Source: Paraburkholderia susongensis
GTDB lineage: Bacteria; Pseudomonadota; Gammaproteobacteria; Burkholderiales; Burkholderiaceae
Assembly (NCBI RefSeq): GCF_900177725.1
Contig: NZ_FXAT01000002.1
Location: forward strand, 620,001-684,000
Direction: 5' to 3'
DNA length: 64,000 bases
Of the stretch, positions 44,296-54,312 are shown one piece after another. The notes under the pieces were generated by a model that saw only the letters and a list, made by a program, of their open reading frames with translations, was not told the origin of the DNA and did not search any database. The position numbers and the translations under genes are program-made. Position 1 is the first letter of the stretch; each line of letters starts with the position of its first letter.

Positions 44296-45597
44296 ATGCC
44301 CCACCCGCAACCCGCCGTGCGCCGCGTCGCCATCGTCGGGGGCAACCGGATTCCGTTTGCCCGCTCGAACACCGCGTACGCGAGCGCATCGAATCAGGAC
44401 ATGCTGAGCTTCGCGCTGCAAGGCCTGATCGACCGCTACGGCCTGCATGGCGTGCGTCTCGGCGAAGTCGCGGCGGGCGCGGTCATCAAGCATTCTCGCG
44501 ATTTCAACCTGACGCGCGAAGCCGTGCTCTCCACCACGCTCGCGAAGGAGACGCCCGCCTACGACGTGCAGCAGGCATGCGGCACCGGCCTCGAAGCGGC
44601 GATCCTCGTCGCCAGCAAGATCGCGCTCGGGCAGATCGACGCGGGCATCGCGGGCGGCGTCGATACCACGTCCGACGCGCCGATCGGCGTCAACGAGCGC
44701 ATGCGCCAGATCCTGCTCGAAGCGAATCGCGGCAAAACAGCCGGGCAGCGCCTCGGCGCGCTCAGCAAACTGCGGCCCGGCATGTTCTTCAAGCCGCTCC
44801 TGCCGCGCAACGTCGAGCCGCGCACGGGCCTCTCGATGGGCGAGCATTGCGAGCTGATGGCAAAACGCTGGAACATCTCGCGCGAGGCGCAGGACGTGCT
44901 CGCCTGCGAGAGCCATCGCAAGCTCGCGCACGCGTATGAGCGTGGCTTCGTCAATGACCTGATGACGCCGTATCGCGGCCTCGCACGCGACAACAATCTG
45001 CGCACCGATCTCACGCTCGAAAAGCTCGCGAATCTGCGGCCCGTGTTCGATCGCGACGCCGGCACGCTGACGGCCGGCAATTCGACGCCGCTCACCGACG
45101 GCGCATCGGCGGTGCTGCTCGCGAGCGAAGCGTGGGCGGCCGAGCGCGGGCTGCCGGTGCTCGCGTATCTGAGCTGGTCGGAGACGGCCGCCGTCGACTT
45201 TTTCGACAAAAAGGAAGGCCTGCTGATGGCGCCCGCATACGCGGTGCCGCGCATGCTCGCGCGCGCCGGTCTGACGTTGCAGGACTTCGATCTGTATGAA
45301 ATCCACGAAGCGTTCGCGGCCCAGGTGTTGTGCACGCTCGCGGCATGGCAGGATGACGAATATTGCCGCACGCAGCTCGGGTTGCCGGGCGCGCTCGGCG
45401 CGATCGACCGCGCGAAGCTCAACGTGAACGGCGGCTCGCTCGCGACCGGCCATCCGTTCGCGGCGACGGGCGGGCGCATCGTCGCCGCGCTCGCGAAGAT
45501 GCTCGCGCAGCTCGACAAACCGGCCGGCACCGCGCGCGGGCTGATCTCGATCTGCGCGGCGGGCGGCCAAGGCGTGGTCGCGATTCTGGAACGCTAG
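44296..45597 (+). CDS. Acetyl-CoA acyltransferase (thiolase, FadI/AtoB type)
   Basis: 433-residue thiolase from ATG at 44296 (MPHPQPAVRRVAIVGGNRIP); an upstream in-frame start overlaps MaoC. Catalytic residues: Cys95 in VQQACGTGLEAA, His in NVNGGSLATGHPFAATGGR and the second Cys in SICAAGGQG. The extended loop and length resemble FadI-like thiolases of beta-oxidation. It would cleave 3-oxoacyl-CoA, or run in reverse for chain building. A purine-rich RBS region (CAAGGAGCC) precedes it. Confidence 0.9.
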   Translation: MPHPQPAVRRVAIVGGNRIPFARSNTAYASASNQDMLSFALQGLIDRYGLHGVRLGEVAAGAVIKHSRDFNLTREAVLSTTLAKETPAYDVQQACGTGLEAAILVASKIALGQIDAGIAGGVDTTSDAPIGVNERMRQILLEANRGKTAGQRLGALSKLRPGMFFKPLLPRNVEPRTGLSMGEHCELMAKRWNISREAQDVLACESHRKLAHAYERGFVNDLMTPYRGLARDNNLRTDLTLEKLANLRPVFDRDAGTLTAGNSTPLTDGASAVLLASEAWAAERGLPVLAYLSWSETAAVDFFDKKEGLLMAPAYAVPRMLARAGLTLQDFDLYEIHEAFAAQVLCTLAAWQDDEYCRTQLGLPGALGAIDRAKLNVNGGSLATGHPFAATGGRIVAALAKMLAQLDKPAGTARGLISICAAGGQGVVAILER

Positions 45598-45725
45598 CGC
45601 TGCATTGCCCGCTTCGCCGCGCCGCGCGCGCTCCCCAAAGGGAGACCTCAGGGAAACCTCAGGGAAACGGACGGGAAACCACCGGGATACCAACAGAGGA
45701 AGCCACGGCTTTAAGGAGACGACCG
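45598..45725. other. Gap with hairpin and GGGAAAC direct repeats
   Basis: CTCCC-CAAA-GGGAG (45631-45644) forms a small hairpin, followed by two tandem copies of CTCAGGGAAAC (45647-45668) and another CGGGAAAC. They lie between thiolase and FadD genes and may be a leader or processing element. Confidence 0.4.
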
Positions 45726-47492
<1,767 letters not shown>

Positions 47493-47556
47493 TTGGAATA
47501 CGCGTCGCGTTGGTGCGTTATTGCATTGTTGACCGTGTCACTTTCAGGAGAAATTC

Positions 47557-48645
47557 ATGAAGCACCGCGTGTCCGCCCGTTCGTTGCGCCCGCGGGTTTC
47601 GCCGCACGCCGCCAGCGCTTCGCCGCGCGACGAAGCAGGCCCGCGCGGCGTGCCGACGCGCGGGCTGCCGGTTCGCAAGCTGGCCGCGATGGTGGCACAT
47701 TCGTTGGCATATTCGTTGGCATATTCGTTGACACATTCGCTCATGCGTTCGCTGCTGGGCACGGCGATCGCCGCGGCCGCCCTGCTCGCCACGCCCGCTG
47801 CGTTCGCGCAAAACGACGACCACCCGCCGCCGCTCGACACCGTGAGCGCTGTCAAACCGCCCGCGACGCCGCTCGCGCAGGTCGGCAAGCTCACGCTCGA
47901 TCAGCAGGTCAAATGGCTGCGCGCCGCGCAGCAGAGCGGCGCGATGGAAAAGCTCGACGACGCGCAACTGGTTGCGCTGTTCCAGTCGCTCGATCCGCTC
48001 GCGTTGCCGCGCTATATCAAGGAAGGGCCGAACGGCTATCCGTCATACGAGTTCACGATGTCGCGCTCGGAACGCATTCACGGCCAGTGGCCCGACAAGC
48101 CCGATCACATGCTCGTGCGGCTCGCGCACGATCCGCTGCGGATCTACGCGAAGTGGCTGCCCGACGGCGCGCACGCGGGCCAGGAAATCATCTACGACGA
48201 ATCGAAGCGTAGCGACGAAATGTACGGCCACCTCGGCGGCATCATGAACGTGCTGCCGTTGTGGACTTCGCTGACGGGCACCCTCGCCCGCTCGCAATCG
48301 AATCATGTCGTGAGCGATCTCGGCACCCAGTACGTTGCGGACCAGTACCTCAGCGAGGGCAGGAAATACATCGAGTCAGGTTTGCCGCATTCGACCCAGA
48401 TCGAAGTCAAAACGATCGACGGCGTGCGCGTCGTCGCATTCACGTTCGAAGCGCCGTCCGGGCAGCCGCAGTTCTATGCGAAGAAGGAAACGCTCGGGCT
48501 CGATCTGCGGCATCCGTTCTTCCGCACCGTCGAGTCTTACGACAACGACGGCAAGCCGTTCGAGAAGATCGTCTTCGAGAACATCACGCCGAAGACGTTC
48601 GACGATTCGACTTTCGATCCGAAGAACAAGGCTTACAGGTTCTAG
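47557..48645 (+). CDS. DUF1571-family exported protein
   Basis: 362-residue protein whose body matches the DUF1571 pattern (IYAKWLPDGAHAGQEIIYDE, then PFEKIVFENITPKTFDDSTF). The signal peptide is MRSLLGTAIAAAALLATPAA followed by AFA; it begins at Met63, while upstream in-frame ATGs (47557, 47689) extend it. The upstream part has a 12-bp repeat run (AHSLAYSLAYSLTHSL). It is predicted to be periplasmic; function unknown. It is close to the FadD stop (64 bp) but convergent with the next minus-strand gene. Confidence 0.75.
   Translation: MKHRVSARSLRPRVSPHAASASPRDEAGPRGVPTRGLPVRKLAAMVAHSLAYSLAYSLTHSLMRSLLGTAIAAAALLATPAAFAQNDDHPPPLDTVSAVKPPATPLAQVGKLTLDQQVKWLRAAQQSGAMEKLDDAQLVALFQSLDPLALPRYIKEGPNGYPSYEFTMSRSERIHGQWPDKPDHMLVRLAHDPLRIYAKWLPDGAHAGQEIIYDESKRSDEMYGHLGGIMNVLPLWTSLTGTLARSQSNHVVSDLGTQYVADQYLSEGRKYIESGLPHSTQIEVKTIDGVRVVAFTFEAPSGQPQFYAKKETLGLDLRHPFFRTVESYDNDGKPFEKIVFENITPKTFDDSTFDPKNKAYRF
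47692..47751. repeat. Five 12-bp tandem units in the N-terminal region of the DUF1571 gene
   Basis: Units of TTGGCATATTCG (exact at 47704-47715 and 47716-47727) with three diverged copies. They encode Ala-Tyr-Ser-Leu-type tetrapeptides just before the signal peptide, or the signal start is within them. Expansion keeps the frame. Confidence 0.75.
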
Positions 48646-48647
48646 CC

Positions 48648-49079
48648 TCACGCAATGCGCGCGATGCGCGGCGTGAGCGCGAAAGCCACGTGCGCAGGCT
48701 GCGCATGCGGCCCGGCGCGCTGCTCGTGACTCTCTTCGATGAAGCGTCCCGTGCGCATCGCGAGATGGCGCAGGATGAAGTAATCGGACGCGCGCGTGAA
48801 GCCGATCAGCGACGGCGCCGCGCGCGCGCTCGTGTCGCCGAGCAGCGGCGCGAGCGCAGAGAACCATAGCGCGCCGGCGTCGTCACCGGTTTCGAAGATG
48901 GGTAGCTTCAGGTGCGCGGCATAGCGTGCGAACGACGAGCCGCAGACCAGCGTGGAATCGGCGACCGCGAGCGTGCGCGCTTCGTTGCCGCGCGCGGCAG
49001 CCTGCGCGAGCCACGGCCATGCACCGCCCGCCATCGTCGACAGCCACGCGCCTGTAAGCATGAAAGTGCGCCGGTCCAT
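48648..49079 (-). CDS. Tat-exported hypothetical protein
   Basis: 143 residues from ATG at 49079, starting with the twin-arginine signal MDRRTFMLTGAWLSTMAGG. The mature part has no motif I recognise (VCGSSFARYAAHLKLPIFET then LIGFTRASDYFILRHLAMRT). The longer frame to 49289 is an artifact of an 11-bp tandem repeat that stays open in every frame. It lies downstream of the FAD oxidase gene and could act with it in the periplasm. It is convergent with the DUF1571 gene, separated by 2 bp. Confidence 0.62.
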   Translation of the reverse strand: MDRRTFMLTGAWLSTMAGGAWPWLAQAAARGNEARTLAVADSTLVCGSSFARYAAHLKLPIFETGDDAGALWFSALAPLLGDTSARAAPSLIGFTRASDYFILRHLAMRTGRFIEESHEQRAGPHAQPAHVAFALTPRIARIA

Positions 49080-49103
49080 GTTGCGTGTGCTCCCGGTCCG
49101 TTT

Positions 49104-49198
49104 CGGGTTTGCTTCGGGTTTGCTTCGGGTTTGCTTCGGGTTTGCTTCGGGTTTGCTTCGGGTTTGCTTCGGGTTTGCTTCGGGTTTGCTTCGGGTTC
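49104..49198. repeat. 11-bp tandem repeat (VNTR), 8 exact units plus a partial
   Basis: Eight exact units of CGGGTTTGCTT (49104-49191) followed by a partial ninth, cgggttc. It lies between the FAD oxidase stop and the Tat protein start, in what would be the 5' leader of the latter. On the minus strand the unit reads AAGCAAACCCG. Such arrays change copy number by slippage. Confidence 0.92.
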
Positions 49199-49313
49199 GC
49201 GTTGAATACCAGATCCGCTTTCGGTCCACCTTGCCGCACGCCAGCTTCCGATTGGGGCACGCAAACACGTTTCGGCAACGCTCAAGCACGCTACGCGCAG
49301 CGTCCCCACGCCC

Positions 49314-50891
49314 TCACGTGTACCCTCTCCGGTCGCGCCACGCCGCCGGCCAGATTCCCTGCTTACCCGGCGCGAGAATACCGTTCGGATCGAGCGTGTC
49401 CTTGATCGTTTCCGACAGCCGCAGCAACGCGCCATCGTTGAAACCGTACTGAGCCGCCGCGAAATCCATGTACGCGAGATGCGCGCGATATTCGCCATAA
49501 CCGGCCGCGCGCGCATCGCTCATCAGTGAGCGCAGCAGCGCGCCGGCCTGCTCGGCCTCGCTCGCGTCGTCGCGATCGAAAATCGCCGCGAAGATGTGAT
49601 GCAGATAACGCGCGCCCGCCGTAAAGCCGCCGTAATAGTCGAAGCCGTATTCCGCGGCGCGCGTCTTCACCATCGTGTATTGACGCATCGCGTCGCGCCC
49701 GGTCGCCGGACAGAGCGGCGCGAAGTCGACATGCGCGCCCGCGCCGCCGCGCCAGTCGAGCATGCGAAACGCGGTCATCGCGGGAATGCCGGCCATGTTG
49801 CGGTCGCCGCCGCCCGTCGGCTGGGCATTGCCGGCATAGCGCGCCGCCGACAGCCGCGCCTGCGGCACCCGCGCAAACGCGCGCTCGATGAGCGCATAAC
49901 GCGCGTCGATCAGCTCGGGCGTACCGTACAGCGCGAAATGCAGATTCCAGCGCCCGACGCCGAGCTTGTCGAGCATCGCGGCCACCGCGCTCTCGGGCAT
50001 CGCGCCTGCGCCCTCGTACCACTGCTGGCGCGCCGACAGGCTCGCCGCACGGCGCAAGCCGCCTTCGATCACCGCGTGGTTGCGGATCGTCTCGTCGAGC
50101 CGCAGCGGCCGCAGAATATCGACGATCGCTTCCAGATCGGCCTCGTGGCGAAACTGGATTTCGCCGAGCAGATACGCGGGCGGCGCGGGCATCAGCCAGA
50201 CGCCGAGCTTCGTGACGATGCCGTAGTTCGACTGCATGAACATCGCATCGAACGACGGTCCGTAGCCGGGCTGGTACAGCTGCCACGCGGTGCCGATTTC
50301 GATGCCGCCCATGCCGGTGCGCAGCACGTCGCCGTTGGCGAGCACCACTTCCATGCCGCATTGCGCGGCCGCGTGGTCGCCGTAGTCGGTATAGCCGAAA
50401 CCGCGCTCGAGTGTGTTGCCGACCACGCTGCCCCAGCCGGCCGCGGGCGGATCGATCCACAGTCTGTAACCTTTGTCGCGCAGATGCGCGTACAGATCGA
50501 AATAGCTGACGCCCGGTTCGACGAGCGCATAGGCGAGCGCTTCGTTGACTTCGAGGATGCGGTTCATCCGCTGCAGATCGAGCACGACTGAGCCGGTGAG
50601 ACGCGGCGCCGCGCCGCCGTACGCGAAATTGCGCCCGGTCGACACGGTCCACAGCGGAATGCGGGATTGATTGGCGATGCGCAGCACCGCGCGAATCTCG
50701 TCGACCGAAGCGGGCAGCAACGCGGCGCTCGCGGCAAACGCGGCGCGCTCGCCGGGGGCGAACGGATCGCAATAGGCGGCGAGTCCGGCGTCCGAAGTCA
50801 CGACGTGCGCGTCGCCGACGATCGCACGCCAGCCGGCGAGCGCGCGGTCGAACTGCGCGGCGGAAACGTTGGGCGGCAAGGTCTGGGGCAA
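49314..50891 (-). CDS. FAD-linked oxidase, 4-cresol dehydrogenase/vanillyl-alcohol oxidase-like
   Basis: 525-residue flavoprotein. The FAD-binding PCMH domain spans residues 60-235: RIPLWTVSTGRNFAYGGAAP, SVVLDLQRMNRILEVNEALA and WIDPPAAGWGSVVGNTLERG. The C-terminal cap domain ends in LSETIKDTLDPNGILAPGKQ, as in PchF and vanillyl-alcohol oxidase. These oxidise para-alkylphenols or phenolic alcohols. The classical FAD-linking His/Tyr is not identified by eye. There is no cytochrome partner gene; the next gene on the strand is the Tat protein. Substrate unknown. Confidence 0.85.
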   Translation of the reverse strand: MPQTLPPNVSAAQFDRALAGWRAIVGDAHVVTSDAGLAAYCDPFAPGERAAFAASAALLPASVDEIRAVLRIANQSRIPLWTVSTGRNFAYGGAAPRLTGSVVLDLQRMNRILEVNEALAYALVEPGVSYFDLYAHLRDKGYRLWIDPPAAGWGSVVGNTLERGFGYTDYGDHAAAQCGMEVVLANGDVLRTGMGGIEIGTAWQLYQPGYGPSFDAMFMQSNYGIVTKLGVWLMPAPPAYLLGEIQFRHEADLEAIVDILRPLRLDETIRNHAVIEGGLRRAASLSARQQWYEGAGAMPESAVAAMLDKLGVGRWNLHFALYGTPELIDARYALIERAFARVPQARLSAARYAGNAQPTGGGDRNMAGIPAMTAFRMLDWRGGAGAHVDFAPLCPATGRDAMRQYTMVKTRAAEYGFDYYGGFTAGARYLHHIFAAIFDRDDASEAEQAGALLRSLMSDARAAGYGEYRAHLAYMDFAAAQYGFNDGALLRLSETIKDTLDPNGILAPGKQGIWPAAWRDRRGYT

Positions 50892-50965
50892 CGCGTGTCC
50901 TCCGGTGATGCGGGCGGGCGCTTACCGCGCGGCGACTACCGCTCGCTGCCTCTCGCCGCTCCCCG

Positions 50966-51901
50966 CTACTGCTCACCCTTCCAGGTCTCGGGCTTGCCGC
51001 CGAGCGCGCTGCACACGTCGATGGCCATGGTGCGCAGCTTGCCTTCCGCGATCGCGCCCGAAAGCGCGTAGCCCATGCCGTCGCTGACCCAGTAGAAGGT
51101 GCGCCGGTTGCCGTCGCGGAATAGCCGGAACGCGGTTTCGTCGCGTGCGATACCGGTCACATAGAGCGTAAGACGCGCGCCTGCCGAGTTCTCGTACATG
51201 AACTGCGCGGCCGGTCCCGCTTCACCGGGCAATAGCCGCCCGCCGACCAGTGAATAACCATACTCCTGCAACGACGGCACCGAAAGCGGCCGGTTCAGCC
51301 GCTTCGACAGCCAGTTGATCAGATGCTCCTCTTCGCTCGCGGCGACTTCCACCGGATGACGCTGCTCCGGCGTATACACCGCATACGCGACATCCGCGCG
51401 CTGCGCGAAGCCCGCCGGCCGGCCGCCGGGTTCGCCCCAGGCACCGGCCCAGGCACCGTCCGTCAGACGCGGCGCGAGCGGCCCGAAGGCGAGCGCGAGC
51501 CCCGCGCCAGCGGCGAGCCAGCAGGCCGCGAGGCCCGCCCGCTGCCACCACGGCCGCGGGCGGTGCACGAGGATGAAGGCCGGCTCCTTCGTTTCGGCCG
51601 GTTCAGCCGCTTCGGTGCGCCGATTGTCCCCGTGATTCGCGCCAGGGCCCGCGGCTGCATCGAGCCTCTCCTGCCCGTCATCTTCAGCGCGCCGCGACAC
51701 CCGCGACACCCCGCACAGCGCACGCAACGCGGCTTTCTGCGCGCGCCACGCCGCCACGCGCTCCGCCGCCGGCGGATGCTGGTCCAGTTGCGTTTCGATT
51801 GCGGCGCGCTGCGCATCCGCCAATTCGCCATCCACATAGGCCGACAGCGTGCGCAGGTCGAGCCCTTCGGGCAGATCGGAATCGTAGTCGTCGTTGTTCA
51901 T
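50966..51901 (-). CDS. Anti-sigma factor (transmembrane)
   Basis: 311 residues. The N-terminus (LPEGLDLRTLSAYVDGELAD) is the zinc-finger-like anti-sigma region; a classical His-x3-Cys-x2-Cys is not complete. One membrane helix lies at RAGLAACWLAAGAGLALAFG, so the rest is periplasmic. That part contains PVEVAASEEEHLINWLSKRL and GRLLPGEAGPAAQFMYENSA. The start overlaps the sigma stop by one base (TAATG). It should hold the ECF sigma factor inactive until an envelope signal arrives. The signal is unknown. Confidence 0.87.
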   Translation of the reverse strand: MNNDDYDSDLPEGLDLRTLSAYVDGELADAQRAAIETQLDQHPPAAERVAAWRAQKAALRALCGVSRVSRRAEDDGQERLDAAAGPGANHGDNRRTEAAEPAETKEPAFILVHRPRPWWQRAGLAACWLAAGAGLALAFGPLAPRLTDGAWAGAWGEPGGRPAGFAQRADVAYAVYTPEQRHPVEVAASEEEHLINWLSKRLNRPLSVPSLQEYGYSLVGGRLLPGEAGPAAQFMYENSAGARLTLYVTGIARDETAFRLFRDGNRRTFYWVSDGMGYALSGAIAEGKLRTMAIDVCSALGGKPETWKGEQ

Positions 51902-52452
51902 TATGGATTTCTCACCACTTTCAGCCGCGCGACCTTGTGCGCATCCTGCTCCGAACCGTGGTTCGGCCCCCCTGCAGGCCCCTGGGCGAGCAGCGCGCGC
52001 ATGTGCTCGCGCGCCCGCGAAAGCCTCGACATCACCGTGCCGATCGGCACGCCCAACGCACTCGACGCCTCCTGATACGACAGTTCCTCGACGCACACGA
52101 GCAGCAGCACCTCACGCTGCTCGTGCGGCAGGCAATACAGCGCACGCTGCAGATCGCGCAGCACCAGACCGTCGACTTCGCCCTGCGGCGCTTCGAGATT
52201 GCGCCACGGCGCGCTTTCGTCGTCGACCGCGATCTCGCGGCGGCCGCGCAACTGATCGATGTAGAGATGCCGCAGGATCGTCAGCAGCCACGCGCGCATA
52301 TTGCTGTTCGGCCGGAACGCCGACCAGCGCGCAAGCGCACGCTCCGCCGTATCCTGCACGAGATCGTCGGCCCAGGCGTGGTCGCCCGTCAGTGCGCGCG
52401 CGTAGCGGCGCAACTGCGGGAGCCACGCGATCACTTCCGCTTCGAATGTCAC
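51901..52452 (-). CDS. ECF RNA polymerase sigma factor
   Basis: 183 residues from GTG at 52452 (VTFEAEVIAWLPQLRRYARA); a longer frame reaches 52689. Region 2 contains DDLVQDTAERALARW for promoter melting, and region 4 contains EELSYQEASSALGVPIGTVM followed by SRLSRAREHMRALL for -35 recognition. The stop overlaps the anti-sigma start. Upstream on the same strand is a small lipoprotein-like ORF. The pair resembles envelope-stress sigma systems of Proteobacteria. The set of target genes is unknown. Confidence 0.88.
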   Translation of the reverse strand: MTFEAEVIAWLPQLRRYARALTGDHAWADDLVQDTAERALARWSAFRPNSNMRAWLLTILRHLYIDQLRGRREIAVDDESAPWRNLEAPQGEVDGLVLRDLQRALYCLPHEQREVLLLVCVEELSYQEASSALGVPIGTVMSRLSRAREHMRALLAQGPAGGPNHGSEQDAHKVARLKVVRNP

Positions 52453-52466
52453 CCGGTGCGCAGCAC

Positions 52467-52607
52467 TCAGTAGCCGCCGCCGCTGCTGTTGCCGCTCGAG
52501 CCCGACGCGGTGTTGTCGCCCGTCGACGTACAGCCGCCGCTCGTGAGCGTGCCGAAGGCGAGCGCGAGCAGCACGAAGAGCGCGGACAGAATACGGGATG
52601 CTTTCAT
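52467..52607 (-). CDS. Small lipoprotein-like protein (46 aa)
   Basis: 46 residues from ATG at 52607, with AGGAGA six bases upstream. The sequence is a signal peptide (ILSALFVLLALAFGTL) with a lipobox-like TSGGC and a short Ser/Gly/Asn-rich mature tail ending GGGY. Only 14 bp separate it from the sigma gene. It may be cotranscribed with the sigma/anti-sigma pair, perhaps as a signal component. The lipobox is non-standard at -2. Confidence 0.6.
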   Translation of the reverse strand: MKASRILSALFVLLALAFGTLTSGGCTSTGDNTASGSSGNSSGGGY

Positions 52608-52999
52608 CATGAGTCTCCTGACGATCACGCGGCGTGATCCTCGCCTGCGACCGGAGCGGCAAGCCGCGGAATGCGGCGTTGCCATACACGACTTAACGCC
52701 GGCCAAGCGCGGTTTATTCCACCGCGGACCACCGTTTGCCCAGCGCGCGCCGCGTCGTTTTGCGCGGCGCCCCTCTTCCTTTTTCGCCAGCCGTGCCGGC
52801 CATGCCTGGAGAGTCAGCAGGAAGGCGCCATCGGCCAGCAGATTCGTAACTCAACGTTACAGTGCGCCGTTATCGGATGCTTATGTGCGCACAAGCCGCT
52901 ATAGTGGATGAAGTTCGCCCCGCCGACGCGTTCTGCCCCCGCATAGAATAGAAAGGGTAGAATCGCGGCGAACCACCGTCTATTTAACCTGAATTGTCC

Positions 53000-53488
53000 A
53001 TGGCATCCGCAGAATCGCATCCGCAAAACGACTTCATGAACGCTGCGCGCAAGGAACGAAAGCGCGTCGAGATCTATCTCGTCAACGGCATTCGCCTGAC
53101 AGGGTGCATCGAGTCGTTCGATCAGTATCTGGTGATGCTGCGCACGCCGGTTGGCCTGCAAGGCATCTACAAGCGCGCGATCTCCACGATCCAGCTCGAC
53201 ACCGGCACGCGGCCGGCACCGCGCGCGGGCCGCACCTCGCACGGCGAGCACGCCGGGCGCGGCCCGCATGGCCCGCGCGAGCATCGTGAGCCGCGCGAGG
53301 CGCGCGAATCGTATGGCGCACCGTCGTCGGATCGCCCCACGAACGAACGCGGTAGCGGCAACCCGGACGGCCCGGTGGTCGTGACGCGGCGCCGGCGTCT
53401 GTTCGGCACCGGCGGCGAAGGTGGCAATCACGGCGGCAACCACGGCGGCGCGAGCGGCCAGGGCGGCGGCAACGGCAGCAACGAATAA
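53000..53488 (+). CDS. hfq2: Hfq2-like RNA chaperone with glycine-rich tail
   Basis: 162 residues. The Sm domain is residues 20-65: [20 protein letters not shown] (Sm1), [20 protein letters not shown] (Sm2). Canonical Hfq reads YKHAIST at that point; here an Arg (Arg59) replaces the His, and Cys and Leu replace usual residues. The C-terminal 95 residues are disordered, with Arg/His/Glu-rich and Gly/Asn-rich stretches ([16 protein letters not shown]). It would bind small RNAs as a hexamer. Burkholderia genomes carry such a second Hfq. ATG at 53000 follows no strong RBS. Confidence 0.83.
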   Translation: MASAESHPQNDFMNAARKERKRVEIYLVNGIRLTGCIESFDQYLVMLRTPVGLQGIYKRAISTIQLDTGTRPAPRAGRTSHGEHAGRGPHGPREHREPREARESYGAPSSDRPTNERGSGNPDGPVVVTRRRRLFGTGGEGGNHGGNHGGASGQGGGNGSNE

Positions 53489-53508
53489 ACGATTGTGGCA
53501 GCGTTCGG

Positions 53509-53778
53509 CTAGTCCGTGGACCGGCCAAGCCGCTGCAGGATTTTCTCCAGTTGCATCACCTGCTGCTCCGTCAGTTCGAACCTTCCTTTGACCGCCAGCA
53601 CGCGGCGGCGCCAGTACACGGCGTCGAGCATGCGCAGCGCCGGTTGCTTCGTCGCCCAATCCAGGTGTTCCAATTCGGCTTCCACGATGTGCGATGCGAG
53701 CAGGCGCCGGGCATGCACAGGTTTTTTCCCGTTCATCTGGTTCGCTGTCTTGTAGTTGGGCGGAGTCTTCGTTCGCAT
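53509..53778 (-). CDS. Hypothetical protein
   Basis: 89 residues from ATG at 53778 (MRTKTPPNYKTANQMNGKKP); ATG at 53739 is the alternative, and the frame is open to 53949. The C-terminal 60 residues (ASHIVEAELEHLDWATKQPA, then FELTEQQVMQLEKILQRL) look like two amphipathic helices. I recognise no domain. It is convergent with the Hfq2-like gene, ending 20 bp from it. Confidence 0.5.
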   Translation of the reverse strand: MRTKTPPNYKTANQMNGKKPVHARRLLASHIVEAELEHLDWATKQPALRMLDAVYWRRRVLAVKGRFELTEQQVMQLEKILQRLGRSTD

Positions 53779-53991
53779 CCCGCCCGGTGGTTGGCCTGAT
53801 GATGCGCATGTTGTCCGCGTATGGATGGATGCGGCCCCGCGAATGCGTTTGCAGAATCTCGCAAGCGAGGACACACCGAGAACGAATCGATGGCGGCCGG
53901 TTTCAAACGGTTTCAAACGACACGTCGATGCCATCCCGGCAATCGCCATGCGCTATGCTGAATAGTCGACTCTCTACTTATGGAGCACGTC

Positions 53992-54183
53992 ATGACCAGC
54001 AAGAGCCAGCATGCAACTCACCACGCGCGCACGCGTCGGGCGCCGGCCGAGTCTAGCGAGACCCGCCTCGACGAAGCGCTGATGGAAAGCTTTCCCGCCA
54101 GCGATCCGATCGCCGTCGACGTGACGCAGCCACATCGCGCGCGGGTGCGGAAAATCCAGCCGAAGAGCAAGAAGCGGCATTGA
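53992..54183 (+). CDS. Small basic protein with SFPASDP motif
   Basis: 63 residues from ATG at 53992, with GGAG six bases upstream. The sequence is rich in His, Arg and Lys and contains LDEALMESFPASDPIAVDV; the SFPASDP segment recurs in many small proteins of Proteobacteria with no known role. The basic ends suggest nucleic-acid binding, but that is speculation. Confidence 0.6.
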   Translation: MTSKSQHATHHARTRRAPAESSETRLDEALMESFPASDPIAVDVTQPHRARVRKIQPKSKKRH

Positions 54184-54312
54184 GACGGCCGGCGGCACGC
54201 CCGGCGCGACAGTGAAGCGCGTGCGGATTTCTCGTTCTGGAGCGCAGCGGCGTTGGCTTTAGCCGTTATGACTTGCGCAAAAACGTGGAATCGAAATGCC
54301 GTAAAACCTGGC

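Noticed and set aside
45363..45725. Earlier start of FadD fused to the thiolase region
   Set aside because: The upstream part overlaps the thiolase gene in another frame; ATG at 45726 has a good RBS and a family-like start.
49104..49198. CRISPR array
   Set aside because: Repeats are 11 bp with no spacers, so this is a tandem repeat, not CRISPR.
48648..49289. 213-residue version of the Tat protein with KPEANPKQTR repeats
   Set aside because: The 11-bp repeat stays open in all frames, so the N-terminal extension is an artifact; the Tat signal at 49079 marks the start.
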